Of a stretch of 64,000 nt of DNA, positions 63,106 through 64,000 are shown piece after piece. The DNA comes from Actinosynnema sp042752395. Lineage in GTDB: Bacteria > Actinomycetota > Actinomycetes > Mycobacteriales > Pseudonocardiaceae. The notes under the pieces were generated by a model. That model ran no database searches. It was not told the origin of the DNA and saw nothing but the letters and a program-made list of their open reading frames with translations. The position numbers and the translations under genes are program-made. Every line of letters starts with the position of its first letter. The stretch's first letter is position 1. The stretch is from assembly GCF_042752395.1 (NCBI RefSeq), contig NZ_JBHYXZ010000005.1:62001-126000 (forward strand). The letters are read 5' to 3'.

Positions 63106-64000
63106 CGGACCGGGTGCTCGCCGTGGACGGCGGGAACAGCAAGACGGCCATGGCGCTGGTCGACGTGGACGGCCGGGTGCTCGCGCAGGTGCGCGGGCCC
63201 GGCGCGTCCGCGCAGAACGTGGGGCTGGCGCGGAGCCTGGAGGTGTTCGACGGGCTGGTGCGCGACCTCGCGCGGCGGGCCGGGCTGGCCGCCGACGAGC
63301 CGGTCGCCGCGCACACCGCCGCGTACCTGGCCGGCGCGGACCTGCCCCGGGAGGAGGACGACCTGCGCGCGGCCATCGAGGCGCGGGGGTGGTCGGCCAC
63401 GACCGTCGTCGGCAACGACACGTTCGCGCTGCTCCGGGCGGGCACGTCCGACGGGATCGGGGTGGCCGTGGTGTGCGGCGCGGGGATCAACTGCGTGGCG
63501 GTCGCGCCGGACGGGCGCACGCACCGGTTCCCGGCGCTGGGGCGGATCTCGGGCGACTGGGGCGGCGGCGGGCAGGTCGGGTCGGAGGCGTTGTGGCTCG
63601 CGGTGCGGGCCGAGGACGGGCGGGGCGAGCCGACGGCGTTGCTGGACGCCGTGCGCGCGCACTACGGCACGGCGACGGTGGCGGAGGCGGTCGAGCGGCT
63701 GCACCTCGGGCTGGTCGAGTTCGACCCGCACCCGCTGTGCCCGCTGCTGTTCCAGGTCGCGGCGGGCGGTGACGCGGTGGCGCGGTCGGTGGTGGACCGG
63801 CTCGTGGAGGAGGTGGTGCTCCTGGCGCGGGTGTCGCTGACGCGGTTGGGGCTGCTGGCCGAGCCCGTGGACGTGGTGCTCGGCGGCGGTGTGCTGACCG
63901 GGACGGGCGGGGTCGTGGTCGACGCGGTCGCGGCACGGCTGCGGGAGTCCGCACCCGCGGCGCGGGTGCGGGTGGTGGACGTGCCGCCGGTGGTGGGGGC
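63102..64000 (+). CDS. BadF/BadG-type sugar kinase (partial, runs off the right edge)
   Basis: The first 299 codons are present. Actin-like ATPase with AVDGGNSKTAMALVD (phosphate 1), VCGAGINCVAV (phosphate 2) and GDWGGGGQVG. Similar to GlcNAc kinases, only distantly like the one at 55.6 kb. GTG overlaps the GH4 stop (GTGA). Its tight coupling to GH4 suggests the same pathway: phosphorylation of the imported sugar or of the released GlcNAc or glucose. Confidence 0.85.
   Translation, partial: MTDRVLAVDGGNSKTAMALVDVDGRVLAQVRGPGASAQNVGLARSLEVFDGLVRDLARRAGLAADEPVAAHTAAYLAGADLPREEDDLRAAIEARGWSATTVVGNDTFALLRAGTSDGIGVAVVCGAGINCVAVAPDGRTHRFPALGRISGDWGGGGQVGSEALWLAVRAEDGRGEPTALLDAVRAHYGTATVAEAVERLHLGLVEFDPHPLCPLLFQVAAGGDAVARSVVDRLVEEVVLLARVSLTRLGLLAEPVDVVLGGGVLTGTGGVVVDAVAARLRESAPAARVRVVDVPPVVG

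Overview
The window is very GC-rich DNA with frequent GTG/TTG starts, 4-base start/stop overlaps (GTGA, ATGA), several probable leaderless starts, and families typical of mycelial actinomycetes: DasR, an S1 protease of the streptogrisin type, a DUF3263/LytR_C pair, DUF3159, a CHAT-TPR protein and a STAND-TPR protein. I infer a member of the Pseudonocardiaceae (Saccharothrix/Actinosynnema/Lentzea-like); the species cannot be fixed from this sequence alone. The assembly has one 10-N gap (5998-6007) inside a permease gene and a second low-quality G/C homopolymer patch near 14.43-14.58 kb.

Layout. 0-2.7 kb: a MoxR-type ATPase coupled to an AraC regulator, divergent from an oxidoreductase. 2.7-8.3 kb: a leftward operon of solute-binding protein, two permeases and a GH20 hexosaminidase, preceded by a CutC-family gene; DasR operators (dre) lie at both ends of cutC. 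8.4-13 kb: a sigma factor, a small beta-rich protein and a 1004-residue TPR-CHAT peptidase. 13-27 kb: housekeeping genes, namely a metallophosphoesterase, groEL with two tandem CIRCE elements, a Ser/Thr kinase, a cold-shock protein, an AIM24-like protein, moeA, psd-pssA, a Cdc48-like double AAA ATPase, LytR_C and DUF3263 proteins, and peptide deformylase. 27-38 kb: thiamine synthesis in two loci (thiC-thiD; thiO-thiS-thiG with thiE divergent), each with a TPP riboswitch, split by a STAND-TPR ATPase, VanZ-like and DUF4241 genes and a MarR regulator. 37.7-41.8 kb: a secreted serine protease, a threonine-dehydratase-like enzyme and an MFS exporter.

42.3-64 kb is an amino-sugar island. It holds dasR divergent from dasABC, then a GH3 hexosaminidase, a SIS-type glucosamine-6-phosphate deaminase, nagA, a FadR-type regulator, a sugar-type SDR, a large subtilase, a GlcNAc-kinase-like gene, then a ROK regulator with a third sugar ABC importer, a GH4 phospho-glycosidase and a second kinase running off the right edge. 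Together with the 2.9-8.3 kb locus, five good dre palindromes mark one DasR regulon for uptake and catabolism of chitin or cell-wall amino sugars: import, glycosidic cleavage, phosphorylation, deacetylation (NagA) and deamination (NagB-II). None of the three importers has its own ATPase gene, which fits a shared MsiK-type ATPase encoded elsewhere.

The most unusual structure is a 22-bp-periodic intergenic repeat that starts within a few bases of the stop codons of several genes between 48.9 and 56.7 kb and ends in a small hairpin. Other points of note are a dre operator written into the coding sequence of the GH3 gene with rare codons, and the sigma/small-protein/CHAT cassette.
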